64,000 nt of DNA from Ramlibacter montanisoli (GCF_013087525.1 NZ_JABFCS010000001.1:2232001-2296000), one strand, 5' to 3'. Counted from the stretch's first letter, positions 21,063 through 30,170 are shown. Notes: generated from the letters alone by a model not told the origin. Made by a program: numbers and translations.

Positions 21063-21755
21063 TATTCCACCCGCAGCGCCATCTCGGCCCGCCGATTGCC
21101 CGAGGTGATGGTCGCCGTCACATCACCCTGCAAGCTATGCGCGCGATTGCCGCAGCCTCCGCATCCATCTTCGCCTGGAACTTCCCATAGTTAGAGAAGT
21201 GAAGGTGACGGTAAATGGTGACTCCCTCACCTTTGTGAATTGCGGGTAGCACATCGCTGGGCGAGCTCGCCTTCGCAACGGTCGGAAGAAACCCCCTGAG
21301 ACCATCAGCTGAAGAACTCCTGATGACACGAACACATTCCTTGGCTTACCGTCAGTCAGCAGAGACTTGATTGTGTTCACGTGATACTGGGCCAGATCGT
21401 CAAGTGTCAGCTTGCTTCTCCCGGTGGTCGGCACGTGGAGCAACTCGATGAATGAGACCCTCTCGGCATCTTCGGCGGTGAGACCAATGCGAGAGAAATT
21501 CAGGTGGTATCTACGCCCGTCGCCACGGTATCCAGGCAGCAGAAACGGGTGATGGACGCCGTGCTTGCGCCAGAACGCCGGTCCATCCCGGTGGTAGTCC
21601 AGAATAGTCTCGAATGCCGGAGTCCCTTCGATGTCCGCTGCGTAATTTGCATCCAGACCCACGAAGATCAATTGGGCTTGCTTTGGCTCTGCGCCCTGGA
21701 AAGGGCGTGCCCGAAAGAGCTCGTTCAACCTTCTGCTGGGATGCTGGAGATACAT
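21063..21755 (-). CDS. Uracil-DNA-glycosylase-fold-like protein, frameshifted
   Basis: The intact part, from the ATG at 21755 (MYLQHPSRRLNELF), has QAQLIFVGLDANYAADI, comparable to the GLNPG/GxDP loop of uracil-DNA glycosylases. LNFSRIGLTAEDAERVSFIE and NVFVSSGVLQLM follow, resembling the later strands. Near 21294 a G run is one base long, and the frame then reads LPAIHKGEGVTIYRHLHFSN. A further shift near 21150 could extend it to the stop at 21063 through SGNRRAEMALRVE. Family assignment is tentative, since key catalytic residues cannot be placed with certainty. It is the gene next to the integrase. Confidence 0.45.
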
Positions 21756-21857
21756 GGGACGTCCGACCGTGCAGGCACATAGCATGATGCCGCAACTGGC
21801 GGGGCGAACAAAACCGGCATTCGGAGGACCCGCCCAGCGCCCTTCACGCCGCGGCTG

Positions 21858-23807
21858 TCACTGGCGCCGATGGCTTTTCTTCAGGCGCAAGGCGTCGCGG
21901 ACGGCATCCATTCCCGCTTTGACCGAGAAACGTGCAACTGCGGGGAGTCCATAAGAGAGAGCCGCCACGTACTCCGCCAGCTTTAAGAGTTGGGCACCCT
22001 TGTCATACCTGGACTCCACCAGTGCGTTACTGCGCGAGTGTCCCATCAGGTCCGACTTAACAGGACGAGGCACGTCGGCCACACCTAAGGCGGTGGCAAA
22101 GTTGTGCCGAAAGGAATGGAAGGTCTTGCGGCCATTGCGCTCCATCTTGAGTCGGTTTCCCAGGAAGCGCTCGTTGAACCAGCTCCCCGCAGCCTTGCCA
22201 TAGCCCTTGCGCTTGTCGTGCCCGCAACTCGGGAACAGTCTGACTTCGCCAGCCTCCCGCAGGGCCGCCGCGTACTGAAGCAACCCGAGCTCGATGAGGT
22301 GTTGGTGAAGTGGGACAATTCGCTCAGCGTTCACAGTCTTGAGGGATTTGTCCTCTGCGGCGTTCGCGTCGTCGTCTGCTGCCACTTTGTCATCAGCGTT
22401 CAGGTTGAAGTCCACATACCAGACGCCACCCTCCTCCACCAGATCACTCAAGTACAGCTGTGCAAGCTCGTTGAGTCGGCCGCCGGTGTAGAGTGCCAAG
22501 AGGGGCAACCAGTAGTAGTGCGGCCGGTATGAGTGGAAGCGGCCCTCAGGAGTGGGAGTGCCAGCCCCCTTTAAGAACCACTCAGCGCCGAAGATTTGGG
22601 CGAGATCAGCGTCGGAGAAGGCATCGCGCTGGTCCTGCGCCTTTGACTTACCGCCGGTGGATTTCTTCTGAATCTCCATGCCAAGGCCAATGGCGGGGTT
22701 CATCGAGAGGTGGGTCTCTTTCACCGCCCAACTGAAGACTTCGGAGATCCCATCCATGAAGCGACGATGCGAGTCCGGGGTGATCCGGGCCAGGGCATGC
22801 GTATCCGCGAGGTCAATCAGCTCGCGGAACCCAGCCTCGGGGCACTTGAATCGCCGGCGCACTGCGCCTCGGTTGCTGGGGAGCTTGCCCAGCTCGTCGG
22901 AGAATCGACGCACCAGCGGCCTCGTGATCTCCGACATCAGGGGGTCGCCCATCAGCTCTTGGAACGCCCGGCACTGATCCATCTTGCGTTCTGTTTGGTC
23001 TTCCTTCCAGTCGCCCTTCTTGCGTTTCAGGAACTCCACGACGAGGTCGGAGAAACGCATGCCCGCAGGCGCAGCCTCTGAGAGAACCGCGTTGGCAGGG
23101 GTCGCATCAGGCCTGAGCTGTGAAGCCAAGGAGTCCCGCAGACTCTCAACTGCTTCTCGTTCGACTAGCAGCTCCGAGGACGTGACGAGTTGCCCCGGCA
23201 GGTCCACAACGAAGCCACGTTCCTGCGACGGCCAAGCCAGGAACTGGCACACCCGCGCAGCACCTTCGGCTGCTTGCAGTGCCTCCTCGCGATGACGGAT
23301 CCGCGCGCGACCTCCGAAGACCGTCGGGACCCCGTCTCGCGGGGGAAGAACCATCGACGCCCGCCCGAACTCGTCGTGCTCGTACTCGACGCTGTCGTAG
23401 ATCGAATCGAGCGCCCAACCCTGCCAGTCCCGGGCGTCGACGTAGAACCGCGCACCGCGATCTGCAAGGCGCGCGGCCAGGTCGGCGGGAGGAGCGGCAC
23501 CCAGCTCCGCCGCGGCCTTCTCCAAACCGATGAAACCGTTCCCCAGAAGGGAGATCGACCCTGCCTTGATCTTCGCCGCGTCCATAGCCTGTACCGCTTC
23601 AATCGCCCGATGCCAATGCGCCGCGATCTCCGCGGCGACGATCTTCGCCAACCGGAGGTCCCGACAGCCTGTGGAGCGGTGGATCTCGCCCTTGCCCACC
23701 GCGTGCTTCAGACGCGCCGGGACGCAGAGACGGACAAAGTAGGTGCCGCTGGCGCGGCGGTAGAGATACTGAGCACCCATTTCGTAGCCTGCTTTCGTAG
23801 CAGACAT
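21858..23807 (-). CDS. Site-specific tyrosine recombinase (integrase)
   Basis: A 649-residue integrase, long for the family, starting MSATKAGYEMGAQYLYRRAS at 23807 (a further in-frame ATG lies at 23780). The C-terminal catalytic residues are visible: R in LYTGGRLNELAQL, HxxR in HSFRHNFAT, H in LMGHSRSN and the nucleophile Y in VESRYDKG. The N-terminal half has the arm-type and core-binding regions (SDLVVEFLKRKKGDWKEDQT). The gene is intact. Its start lies about 60 bases from the 3' end of tRNA-Gly(CCC), the standard arrangement for an element integrated in a tRNA gene. It would integrate and excise the region to the left. Confidence 0.9.
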   Translation of the reverse strand: MSATKAGYEMGAQYLYRRASGTYFVRLCVPARLKHAVGKGEIHRSTGCRDLRLAKIVAAEIAAHWHRAIEAVQAMDAAKIKAGSISLLGNGFIGLEKAAAELGAAPPADLAARLADRGARFYVDARDWQGWALDSIYDSVEYEHDEFGRASMVLPPRDGVPTVFGGRARIRHREEALQAAEGAARVCQFLAWPSQERGFVVDLPGQLVTSSELLVEREAVESLRDSLASQLRPDATPANAVLSEAAPAGMRFSDLVVEFLKRKKGDWKEDQTERKMDQCRAFQELMGDPLMSEITRPLVRRFSDELGKLPSNRGAVRRRFKCPEAGFRELIDLADTHALARITPDSHRRFMDGISEVFSWAVKETHLSMNPAIGLGMEIQKKSTGGKSKAQDQRDAFSDADLAQIFGAEWFLKGAGTPTPEGRFHSYRPHYYWLPLLALYTGGRLNELAQLYLSDLVEEGGVWYVDFNLNADDKVAADDDANAAEDKSLKTVNAERIVPLHQHLIELGLLQYAAALREAGEVRLFPSCGHDKRKGYGKAAGSWFNERFLGNRLKMERNGRKTFHSFRHNFATALGVADVPRPVKSDLMGHSRSNALVESRYDKGAQLLKLAEYVAALSYGLPAVARFSVKAGMDAVRDALRLKKSHRRQ

Positions 23808-23864
23808 GCGAGTCGGTGCGTCGTCCCACAGAAACAGCAAGCATATCAAGCACTTGCAGAACTA

Positions 23865-23891
23865 TGGAGCGGGCGATGGGAATCGAACCCA
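23865..23891. other. Putative integration site (attachment site) in the tRNA 3' end
   Basis: The 3' part of tRNA-Gly, from the T-arm to CCA, faces the integrase gene. Integrases of this type usually recombine within the tRNA 3' end and leave a direct repeat of it at the far end of the element. I found no second copy within the window, so the other boundary should lie left of position 1. Inference from arrangement. Confidence 0.55.
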
Positions 23892-23938
23892 CGTCTTGAG
23901 CTTGGGAAGCTCAGGTCCTGCCATTGAACGACGCCCGC
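23865..23938 (-). tRNA. tRNA-Gly (CCC anticodon)
   Basis: The minus-strand sequence folds into a cloverleaf: acceptor GCGGGCG/CGCCCGC, D-arm GTTCAATGGCAGGAC, anticodon stem TGAGC/GCTCA with loop TTCCCAA (anticodon CCC), and T-arm GTGGGTTCGATTCCCAT. The discriminator is T, followed by an encoded CCA. It closely resembles known bacterial tRNA-Gly(CCC). It marks the right boundary of the island. Confidence 0.95.
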
Positions 23939-24019
23939 GGGACTGGCGCGATTCTAACCGTCCGGCCCTCCGGGAATCCCCTGAGCGCCTTTTGGTCAGC
24001 CGCTGGTAAAACCACGGTC

Positions 24020-24820
24020 ATGACAAGACCCAAGGCGCCGAACATCACCCGCGCCGGTTCCGAGCCGCAGGGCAGCGGCTTTTCCAAGGTGTTCGACTTC
24101 CTGCGCGAGCAGCTGCTGGACGGCAGCATCCGCAATGGCGACCGCCTGCTGCCCGAGCGCGAGCTGGCCCTGCAGCTGGGCGTCAGCCGGCCGATCGTGC
24201 GCGAGGCGCTGCGCGCCCTGTCGATGATGGGCGTGGTGGAGATCCGCGAGCGCGTGGGCACGGTGGTCTGCCGGCCCGACGTCTCCGTGCTGGGCGACGT
24301 GTTCGCCTTCTCGCTCGCGCAGGTGCCCGACGCGATCGACGACGTGATGCAGGCCCGCATCGCTCTGGAGTGCCAGGCGATCCGCCTGGCCTGCCAGCGC
24401 GCCACCACCGCCGACATCGAACGCATGCGCGATGCGCTGGACTCGATCGAGGCGACCGTGGACGACGCCACGCACGGCGGCCTGGCCGACTTCGATTTCC
24501 ACCTGGCGCTGGTGCGCGCCAGCAAGTCCGACACGCTGATCCAGCTGTATGGCGCGATGGCCACCCTGCTGACGCGCTCGCACCGCGACCGCCGCCAGCT
24601 GGTGGGCGACCACCACGACGAGGCCATGAAGCGCACCGTGGTCGAGGACCACCGCCACCTGCTGCAGGCCGTGATCGACGGCGACGAGGACGCGGCGGAC
24701 CAGGCGCTGCGCCAGCATTTCCGCATCGGCGACGACCTTCGCCGGCAGAAGGCGCTGGCGCCCAGCCGGCCGGCGGCCGCGCCCGCGCGGGCCCGCAAGA
24801 CGAAAGAGACCACGCAATGA
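24020..24820 (+). CDS. GntR/FadR-family transcriptional regulator
   Basis: A 266-residue regulator. The winged-HTH is clear: FSKVFDFLREQLLDGSIRNG, LLPERELALQLGVSRPIVRE and ALRALSMMGVVEIRE. The C-terminal FCD effector domain follows, with ligand/metal-type residues in LADFDFHLALVRASKSD and DHRHLLQAVIDGDED. It is the first gene of a run in which each following gene overlaps or nearly touches the next, so it probably controls the operon in response to its substrate or an intermediate. The ATG at 24020 fits the family N-terminus. Its stop overlaps the next start as ATGA. Confidence 0.9.
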   Translation: MTRPKAPNITRAGSEPQGSGFSKVFDFLREQLLDGSIRNGDRLLPERELALQLGVSRPIVREALRALSMMGVVEIRERVGTVVCRPDVSVLGDVFAFSLAQVPDAIDDVMQARIALECQAIRLACQRATTADIERMRDALDSIEATVDDATHGGLADFDFHLALVRASKSDTLIQLYGAMATLLTRSHRDRRQLVGDHHDEAMKRTVVEDHRHLLQAVIDGDEDAADQALRQHFRIGDDLRRQKALAPSRPAAAPARARKTKETTQ

Positions 24821-25714
24821 CGCAGACCACCGCCGGCGCCGTCGGCTTCATCGGCATCGGCACCATGGGCCGCGAGATGGCGATCAACCTCGCCAAGGCC
24901 GGCCACCGGGTGGCCGCGTACGACGTGCGGCGCGAGGCGGCCGAGGCGCTGGCGCCCTTCGGCATCCGCGCCGCCGCGAGCGTCGCGGACGCGAGCCGCG
25001 GTGCCGACGCCGTCATCACCATGCTGCCCGACACGCCGGACGTGGAAGCCGTCGTCTACGGCGATGGCGGCCTGCTGGCCAACCCGCCCGAAGGCCGGCT
25101 GGTGATCGACATGAGCACCATCGCCCCTGGCGCGGTGCGCCGCATGCATGCCGACCTGGCGCGCGCCGGCGTCGCCTTCATCGACGCGCCGGTGTCGGGC
25201 GGCCCGGTCGGCGCGAAGAACGCCACCCTGTCGATCATGGCCGGTGGCGAAGCCGCGGCCTTCGCGCAGGCGCAGCGCTTCTTCGCCGGCATGGGCACCA
25301 CCATCACGCACGTCGGCGAGAGCGGCGCGGGCCAGACCGTGAAGCTGTGCAACCAGCTGATCTGCGGCATCAACATCCAGGCGATCTGCGAAGCGCTCGC
25401 CCTGGGCCGCGCCGCGGGTGTCGACCTGCAGCAGCTGCGCAAGGTTCTGCTGGGAGGCTCCGCTGCGTCGTGGATGCTGGACAAGCTCGGGCCGCAGATG
25501 ATCGAGGGCGACGCCTCCGCGGGCTTCCGCATCGACCTGATGCTGAAAGACCTGCGGCTGGTCGCGCAGCAGGCGCAGGAAACCAACGTGCCCCTGCCCG
25601 CCACCGCGCTGGTCACCACGCAATATCTGGACGCGCGCGCATGGCGAGGGCGGCAACGGCAACCAGGCGCTGTTCCGCGTGTACGACCGCATGAGCGGGC
25701 AGGTGCGGCAGTGA
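24817..25714 (+). CDS. 3-hydroxyisobutyrate dehydrogenase-family oxidoreductase, frameshifted near the C-terminus
   Basis: An NAD(P)-dependent beta-hydroxyacid dehydrogenase. It has the Rossmann motif VGFIGIGTMGREMAINLA at the N-terminus, the substrate-binding signature FIDAPVSGGPVGAKNATLS, and the catalytic lysine region AGQTVKLCNQLICG. After TTQYLDARA one base is lost near 25638, in a GCGCGC run, and the true end (HGEGGNGNQALFRVYDRMSG) lies in the next frame, stopping at 25714. About 298 residues in total. The stop overlaps the GTG of the next gene (GTGA). Members act on glyoxylate-derived semialdehydes, threonate-type acids or hydroxyisobutyrate. Which one applies here is not decided by sequence. 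Confidence 0.85.
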
Positions 25715-26388
25715 CGCTGGACTTCGCCGCGGTCCTTTCGCGCTGGCCCATGTTCCTGGACGGCGCGGCGATGACCATGAAGCTCGCGACCGGCGCCACG
25801 CTGATCGGCTTCGCCATCGGCACCTTGTGCGCGATCGGCAAGCGCAGCAAGCTCGGATGGGCGCAGCGGGGCGCCACCGTGTACGTCGAGGTGATCCGCA
25901 ACACGCCGCTGCTGGTGCAGATCTTCCTGGTGTACTTCGGCCTGGCCAGCCTGGGCCTGAAGCTGCCGGCCTTCACCGTGGCGCTGGCGGCGCTGACCAT
26001 CAACGTGGGCGCCTATGCCACCGAGATCATGCGGGCCGGCTTCGACTCCATCCACAAGGGGCAGCTCGAGGCGGCCGAGTGCCTGGCGCTGAGCCGCCGG
26101 CAGGTGTACTGGCACGTGGTGCTGCTGCCGGCGATGGAGCGCGTGTACCCGGCGCTCACCAGCCAGTTCGTGCTGCTGATGCTCGCCTCCTCGGTCTGCT
26201 CGCAGATCTCCGCCGAGGAACTGACGGCCGTCGCCAACTTCGTGCAGTCGGACACCTACCGCCCGCTGGAGACCTACGTGCTGGTCGGGCTGGCCTACGT
26301 GCTGCTGTCGCTGGCGATGCGCGCCGGCTTCTGGGGACTGGGACTCATGCTGTTCCCGCGCCGCCGCCGGCTGGGGACCACGCTGTGA
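25711..26388 (+). CDS. ABC transporter permease, polar-amino-acid type
   Basis: A 225-residue inner-membrane permease of the PAAT (HisMQ) class with GTG start. The hallmark is the RNTPLLVQIFLVYFGL segment and the EAA loop (GQLEAAECLALSRRQVYWHV). About five hydrophobic spans are visible. It forms the membrane pore with the permease encoded just downstream. It overlaps both neighbours by four bases, so it is translationally coupled within the operon. Confidence 0.88.
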   Translation: MTLDFAAVLSRWPMFLDGAAMTMKLATGATLIGFAIGTLCAIGKRSKLGWAQRGATVYVEVIRNTPLLVQIFLVYFGLASLGLKLPAFTVALAALTINVGAYATEIMRAGFDSIHKGQLEAAECLALSRRQVYWHVVLLPAMERVYPALTSQFVLLMLASSVCSQISAEELTAVANFVQSDTYRPLETYVLVGLAYVLLSLAMRAGFWGLGLMLFPRRRRLGTTL

Positions 26389-27083
26389 GCACCGCCCTGA
26401 CCGCCAACCACCTGTGGTTCCTGCTGCAGGGCGCGGCCTGGACCGTCGGCCTGTCGCTGATCGCCTTCGTCGGCGGCGGCCTGCTCGGGCTGGCGGTGGC
26501 GCTGTGCCGGGTGTCGCCGGTGAAGGCCGTGCGCGTGCTCACCGCCGGCTACGTGCAATTGATCCAGGGCACGCCGCTGCTGGTGATCCTGTTCATGACC
26601 TTCTTCGGGCTGCCGGTGCTGGGCCTGACCATCTCGCCGCTGGCCGCCGCCGGCGTGTCGCTGACGGTCTACGTCGGCGCGTACCTCGGCGAGATCTGGC
26701 GCGGCTGCATCGAATCCGTTCCGCGCGCGCAATGGGAAGCGGCCGAGTGCCTGGCGCTCACGCGCATCCAGCGCATGCGGCTGGTGGTGCTGCCGCAGGC
26801 CGTGCGCATCGCCACGCCGCCCACCGTGGGCTTCATGGTGCAGATCGTCAAGAACACCTCGCTCGCCTCGGTCGTCGGCTTCGTGGAGCTCGCGCGCTCC
26901 GGGCAATTGATCAACAACTCGGTGTTCGAGCCCTTCCTGATCTACCTGGTCATCGCCGCCATGTACTTCGCGATGTGCTATCCCCTGTCCCGCTGGAGCC
27001 AGCGCCTGGAGCGCCGCGCCGCACCGCTGCAGCAGGCCGGCGCCACGCCGCTGCCGCAGCCCGCCACCCTGTCCCTCACATGA
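26385..27083 (+). CDS. ABC transporter permease, polar-amino-acid type (second)
   Basis: A 232-residue partner permease, GTG start at 26385 overlapping the previous stop. It shows QGTPLLVILFMTFFGLPVLG and the EAA loop (AQWEAAECLALTRIQRMRL). A family-typical segment follows (GFMVQIVKNTSLASVVGFVE). The C-terminus is a proline/alanine-rich tail (GATPLPQPATLSLT). It pairs with the permease at 25711 and the ATPase at 27080 to form the complete inner-membrane complex. Confidence 0.88.
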   Translation: MSTALTANHLWFLLQGAAWTVGLSLIAFVGGGLLGLAVALCRVSPVKAVRVLTAGYVQLIQGTPLLVILFMTFFGLPVLGLTISPLAAAGVSLTVYVGAYLGEIWRGCIESVPRAQWEAAECLALTRIQRMRLVVLPQAVRIATPPTVGFMVQIVKNTSLASVVGFVELARSGQLINNSVFEPFLIYLVIAAMYFAMCYPLSRWSQRLERRAAPLQQAGATPLPQPATLSLT

Positions 27084-27829
27084 ACACTCCGACCAACGAG
27101 AGCGGCGCGGCCGTGGTGCTGCGCGACGTGCACAAGAGCTTCGGCGCGCACAAGGTGCTGGCCGGCGTCAACCTGGAGGCGCAGCGCGGCCAGGTCACGG
27201 CCATCATCGGCCGCAGCGGCTCGGGCAAGAGCACGGCGCTGCGCTGCATCGACCGGCTGGAGACCGTCGACAGCGGCGAGATCACGGTGTGCGGCCGGCG
27301 CGTGGACGACCCGCACGTGGACCTCAAGGCCCTGCGCCTGGACGTGGGCATCGTCTTCCAGAGCTACAACCTGTTCCCGCACCTGAACATCGAAGAGAAC
27401 ATCATGCTGGCGCCGCGCGCCGCCAAGGGCCTGGACAAGGCAGCCGCGCGCGAACTCGCGCACAGCGTGCTGGCCAAGGTGGGCCTGCGCGAGAAAGCGA
27501 CCGCGTATCCGGAGCAGTTGTCCGGCGGCCAGCAGCAGCGCGTGGCGATCGCCCGCTCGCTGGCGATGCAGCCCAAGGTGATGCTGTTCGACGAAGTGAC
27601 CTCGGCGCTCGACCCCGAGCTCACCGGCGAGGTGCTCAAGGTGATCGAGGAACTGGCCGCCGGCGGCATGACCATGGTGATGGTCACGCACGAGATGGCC
27701 TTCGCGCGCCGCGTGGCCGACCAGGTGGTGTTCATGAACGCCGGCCGCGTGTGGGAACAAGGCAGCGCCGACATCCTCACCAACCCCACGACACCCGAAT
27801 TGAAGCAGTTCGTGCAGAGCGAGCTGTAG
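27080..27829 (+). CDS. ABC transporter ATP-binding protein, polar-amino-acid type
   Basis: A 249-residue ATPase (MNTPTNESGAAVVLRDVHKS). It has Walker A GRSGSGKS, the Q-loop VFQSYNLFPH, signature LSGGQQQR, Walker B VMLFDEVTSALD and the H-loop VTHEMAFAR. The closest relatives by pattern are GlnQ/HisP-type subunits. The start ATG overlaps the permease stop (ATGA). It powers import of the ligand captured by the binding protein encoded next. Confidence 0.92.
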   Translation: MNTPTNESGAAVVLRDVHKSFGAHKVLAGVNLEAQRGQVTAIIGRSGSGKSTALRCIDRLETVDSGEITVCGRRVDDPHVDLKALRLDVGIVFQSYNLFPHLNIEENIMLAPRAAKGLDKAAARELAHSVLAKVGLREKATAYPEQLSGGQQQRVAIARSLAMQPKVMLFDEVTSALDPELTGEVLKVIEELAAGGMTMVMVTHEMAFARRVADQVVFMNAGRVWEQGSADILTNPTTPELKQFVQSEL

Positions 27830-27865
27830 ACCCGTTTTTCAACCAGAGAAGACCCAGGAGACACC

Positions 27866-28651
27866 ATGACCCTGTTCCGTTCCGCCCTCGTGGCGACCTG
27901 CCTGACCGTCGCCGCGATGGGCGCCCATGCCGACCTGCTGGACGACATCATGAAGTCCAAGAAGATCCGCATCTCCACCGACTTCGCGATCCCGCCCGCC
28001 GGCATGATGGATGCCAACATGCAGCCCAGCGGCTCCGACGTGGAGACGGCCAAGCTGCTGGCCAAGGACTGGGGCCTGGAGATCGTCTGGGTGCCCACCA
28101 CCGGCGCCACCCGCATCCCCAACGTCAACACCGGCAAGGCCGACATCATCATCTCCACGCTGTCCGTCACGCCGGAGCGCGCCAAGGTGATCGACTTCTC
28201 CAAGCCCTACGCCGTGCTGCAGTCGGTCGTGGGCGCGCCCAAGGCCACCGCGATCAAGGACTGGGCCGACCTGAAGGGCAAGAGCGTCACCGTCACCCGC
28301 GGCACCACGCAGGACACCGAGCTCAGCGCCATGGCCAACGACAAGGGCTTCAAGGTCGTGCGCTACGACGACGACGCGACCATGGTGACGGCGGGCGCCA
28401 CCGGCCAGGCCGAAGCGGTCGCCACCTCGGTCGCGCTGGTCAACGCCATCTCCAGCAAGAGCCCGAACAAGCCCTGGGAGCCGAAGTTCGTGATCCGCAA
28501 CTTCGACCTGGCCATCGGCACCAAGCAGGGCGAGCCGCGCCTGCAGGCCAAGCTGAACGAGTGGGTCACCGCCAACCTGAAGAACGGCAAGCTGAGCGAC
28601 ATCTACAAGAAGTACTACGGCGTGGCCCTGCCCGCCTCCATGACCAACTGA
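27866..28651 (+). CDS. Periplasmic solute-binding protein of the ABC importer
   Basis: A 261-residue SBP_bac_3-type protein. The signal peptide is MTLFRSALVATCLTVAAMGA with cleavage before DLLDD. The domain opens KKIRISTDFAIPPAGMMDA and has IISTLSVTPERAKVIDFSKP, the hallmark of the amino-acid-binding class. Later, LKGKSVTVTRGTTQDTEL is typical. A ribosome-binding site (AGGAGA) precedes the ATG. The ligand could be an amino acid or, given the sugar-metabolism genes that follow, an unusual sugar-derived or hydroxy-acid compound. The residues do not decide between them. Confidence 0.88.
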   Translation: MTLFRSALVATCLTVAAMGAHADLLDDIMKSKKIRISTDFAIPPAGMMDANMQPSGSDVETAKLLAKDWGLEIVWVPTTGATRIPNVNTGKADIIISTLSVTPERAKVIDFSKPYAVLQSVVGAPKATAIKDWADLKGKSVTVTRGTTQDTELSAMANDKGFKVVRYDDDATMVTAGATGQAEAVATSVALVNAISSKSPNKPWEPKFVIRNFDLAIGTKQGEPRLQAKLNEWVTANLKNGKLSDIYKKYYGVALPASMTN

Positions 28652-28669
28652 TCGCGACCAAGGAAGCAC

Positions 28670-29119
28670 ATGAAGATCGTCATCGGCTCGGACCACGCGG
28701 GCTGGGCACTCAAGGGGGCGGTGATCGCCCACGTCAAGGCGCTCGGCCACGAGGTGATCGACGTCGGCAGCCACGACCCGAAGCCGGTCGACTTCCCGGA
28801 CATCGCGGGGGCGCTGACCTCCAAGGTGCTGTCCGGCGAGGCGCAGCGCGGCATCATGGTCTGCGGCACCGGCGTCGGCGCCTCGATCGCGGCCAACAAG
28901 GTGCGCGGCATCCGCGCCGCGGTCTGCCACGACATCCACTCGGCGCACCAGAGCGTGGAGCACGACGACGTGAACGTCATGTGCATCGGCGCCCAGATCG
29001 TCGGCCCCTGGCTGGCCAACGACCTGGTCGGCTCCTTCCTGGATGCGAAGTTCGTCGACAACGAGGACCACCGCCGCCGCGTCGCCAAGCTCCACGAGAT
29101 GGACAGCGCGTTCAAGTGA
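28670..29119 (+). CDS. rpiB: RpiB/LacAB-family sugar-phosphate isomerase
   Basis: A 149-residue enzyme of the ribose-5-phosphate isomerase B family. Characteristic are MKIVIGSDHAGWALKG at the start, the active-site cysteine segment MVCGTGVGASIAANKV and AAVCHDIHSAHQSVEHDDVN. Some members act on other sugar phosphates (allose, galactose, erythrulose). Placed between an ABC importer and a sugar kinase, it is probably a pathway-specific isomerase and not the housekeeping RpiB. Its stop overlaps the GTG of the kinase gene (GTGA). Confidence 0.85.
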   Translation: MKIVIGSDHAGWALKGAVIAHVKALGHEVIDVGSHDPKPVDFPDIAGALTSKVLSGEAQRGIMVCGTGVGASIAANKVRGIRAAVCHDIHSAHQSVEHDDVNVMCIGAQIVGPWLANDLVGSFLDAKFVDNEDHRRRVAKLHEMDSAFK

Positions 29120-30053
29120 AGACGGACGCCGTGCGCCGCAAGGTCGTCGTCTTCGGCAGCCTGAACATGGACCTGGTGGCCCGTGTCCCGCGCATGCCGG
29201 AGCCGGGCGAGACCCTCATGGGCCACGGCTTCCTCTCCAACCCGGGCGGCAAGGGCGCGAACCAGGCGGTCGCCTGCGCGCGCCAGGGCGCGCGGGTGGA
29301 GATGGTGGGGCGCGTCGGCAACGACGGCTTCGCCGCGGAATTGCGCGCGGCCCTGGCCGCGCAAGGCGTGGCGGCCGACGGCGTCGCCACCGCCGAGGGA
29401 CAAGGCACCGGCGTCGCCATGATCATGGTCGACGACGGTGCGCAGAACTGCATCGCGGTGATCCCCGGGGCGAATGCCGCGGTCGGCATCGCCGATGCGC
29501 AAGCCTTGCGGCCGCGGTTGCAGGATGCGTCCTTGCTGCTGCTGCAACTGGAAGTGCCCATGGAGGCCGTGGTGCGGGCCGCGGAGGGGCGCGCGCGGCC
29601 GGCTGCGCGGTGCTGCTCAATCCGGCCCCGGCACGGGAGCTGCCGGCGGCACTCTGGCCGCTGGTCGACATCCTGGTGGTGAACGAAACCGAGGCCCGCA
29701 TGCTGGCCGGGCTGCCGGCCGTCAGTCTGGACAACGCGGCCCATGCGGCCGCGGCACTGTGCCGTCGAGGTCCGCGCGAGGTGCTGGTCACGCTGGGCGA
29801 GCACGGCGTGACCTGGGTGTCGCCGGAGGGATCGCAGCACTTCGACGCCGTGCGGGTGCAGCCCGTGGACACGACCGCGGCGGGCGACACCTTCATCGGC
29901 GCGCTCGCGGCCTTGCTGGTGGAAGGCCGGGCCATGCCCGAAGCCGTGCGCCACGCGATCAAGGCGGCCGCGATCTGCGTGACGCGGCCCGGGGCGCAGG
30001 CGGCGATGCCTTCGCGCGAAGAGGTCGATCGATTCGGCACGACGCCACCCTGA
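29116..30053 (+). CDS. Ribokinase-family sugar kinase, frameshifted
   Basis: A PfkB-fold carbohydrate kinase. The N-terminal signature is RKVVVFGSLNMDLVARVPRM followed by LSNPGGKGANQAVACARQ, as in ribokinase. The frame shifts near 29598, in a GCGCGC/GGCCGG run. The C-terminal half continues AVLLNPAPARELP, LVDILVVNETEARMLAG and the catalytic signature DTTAAGDTFIGAL (catalytic D in AAGD). The total is about 312 residues. It would phosphorylate the imported or isomerised sugar with ATP. It is the last gene of the operon, with about 115 bases to the TRAP operon. Confidence 0.87.
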
Positions 30054-30170
30054 GGGGTCCTGTCAATATCGCTTGCCCCTAGCCAAAGCGCGCAAACAGT
30101 CCACACCCGCGCGGCGCGATTCCTAGAATGGACCGGCATTTTCCCAGGGTTCACTCAGGAGACAGCAGCC

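Noticed and set aside
23924..26115. Very long frames on both strands over the GntR/dehydrogenase region
   Set aside because: They are alternate-frame readings; the real genes have strong motifs in other frames.
27289..29682. A 797-residue plus-strand frame spanning several genes
   Set aside because: Most of it is out-of-frame translation of the ATPase and binding-protein genes. Only its last part is the ribokinase N-terminus.
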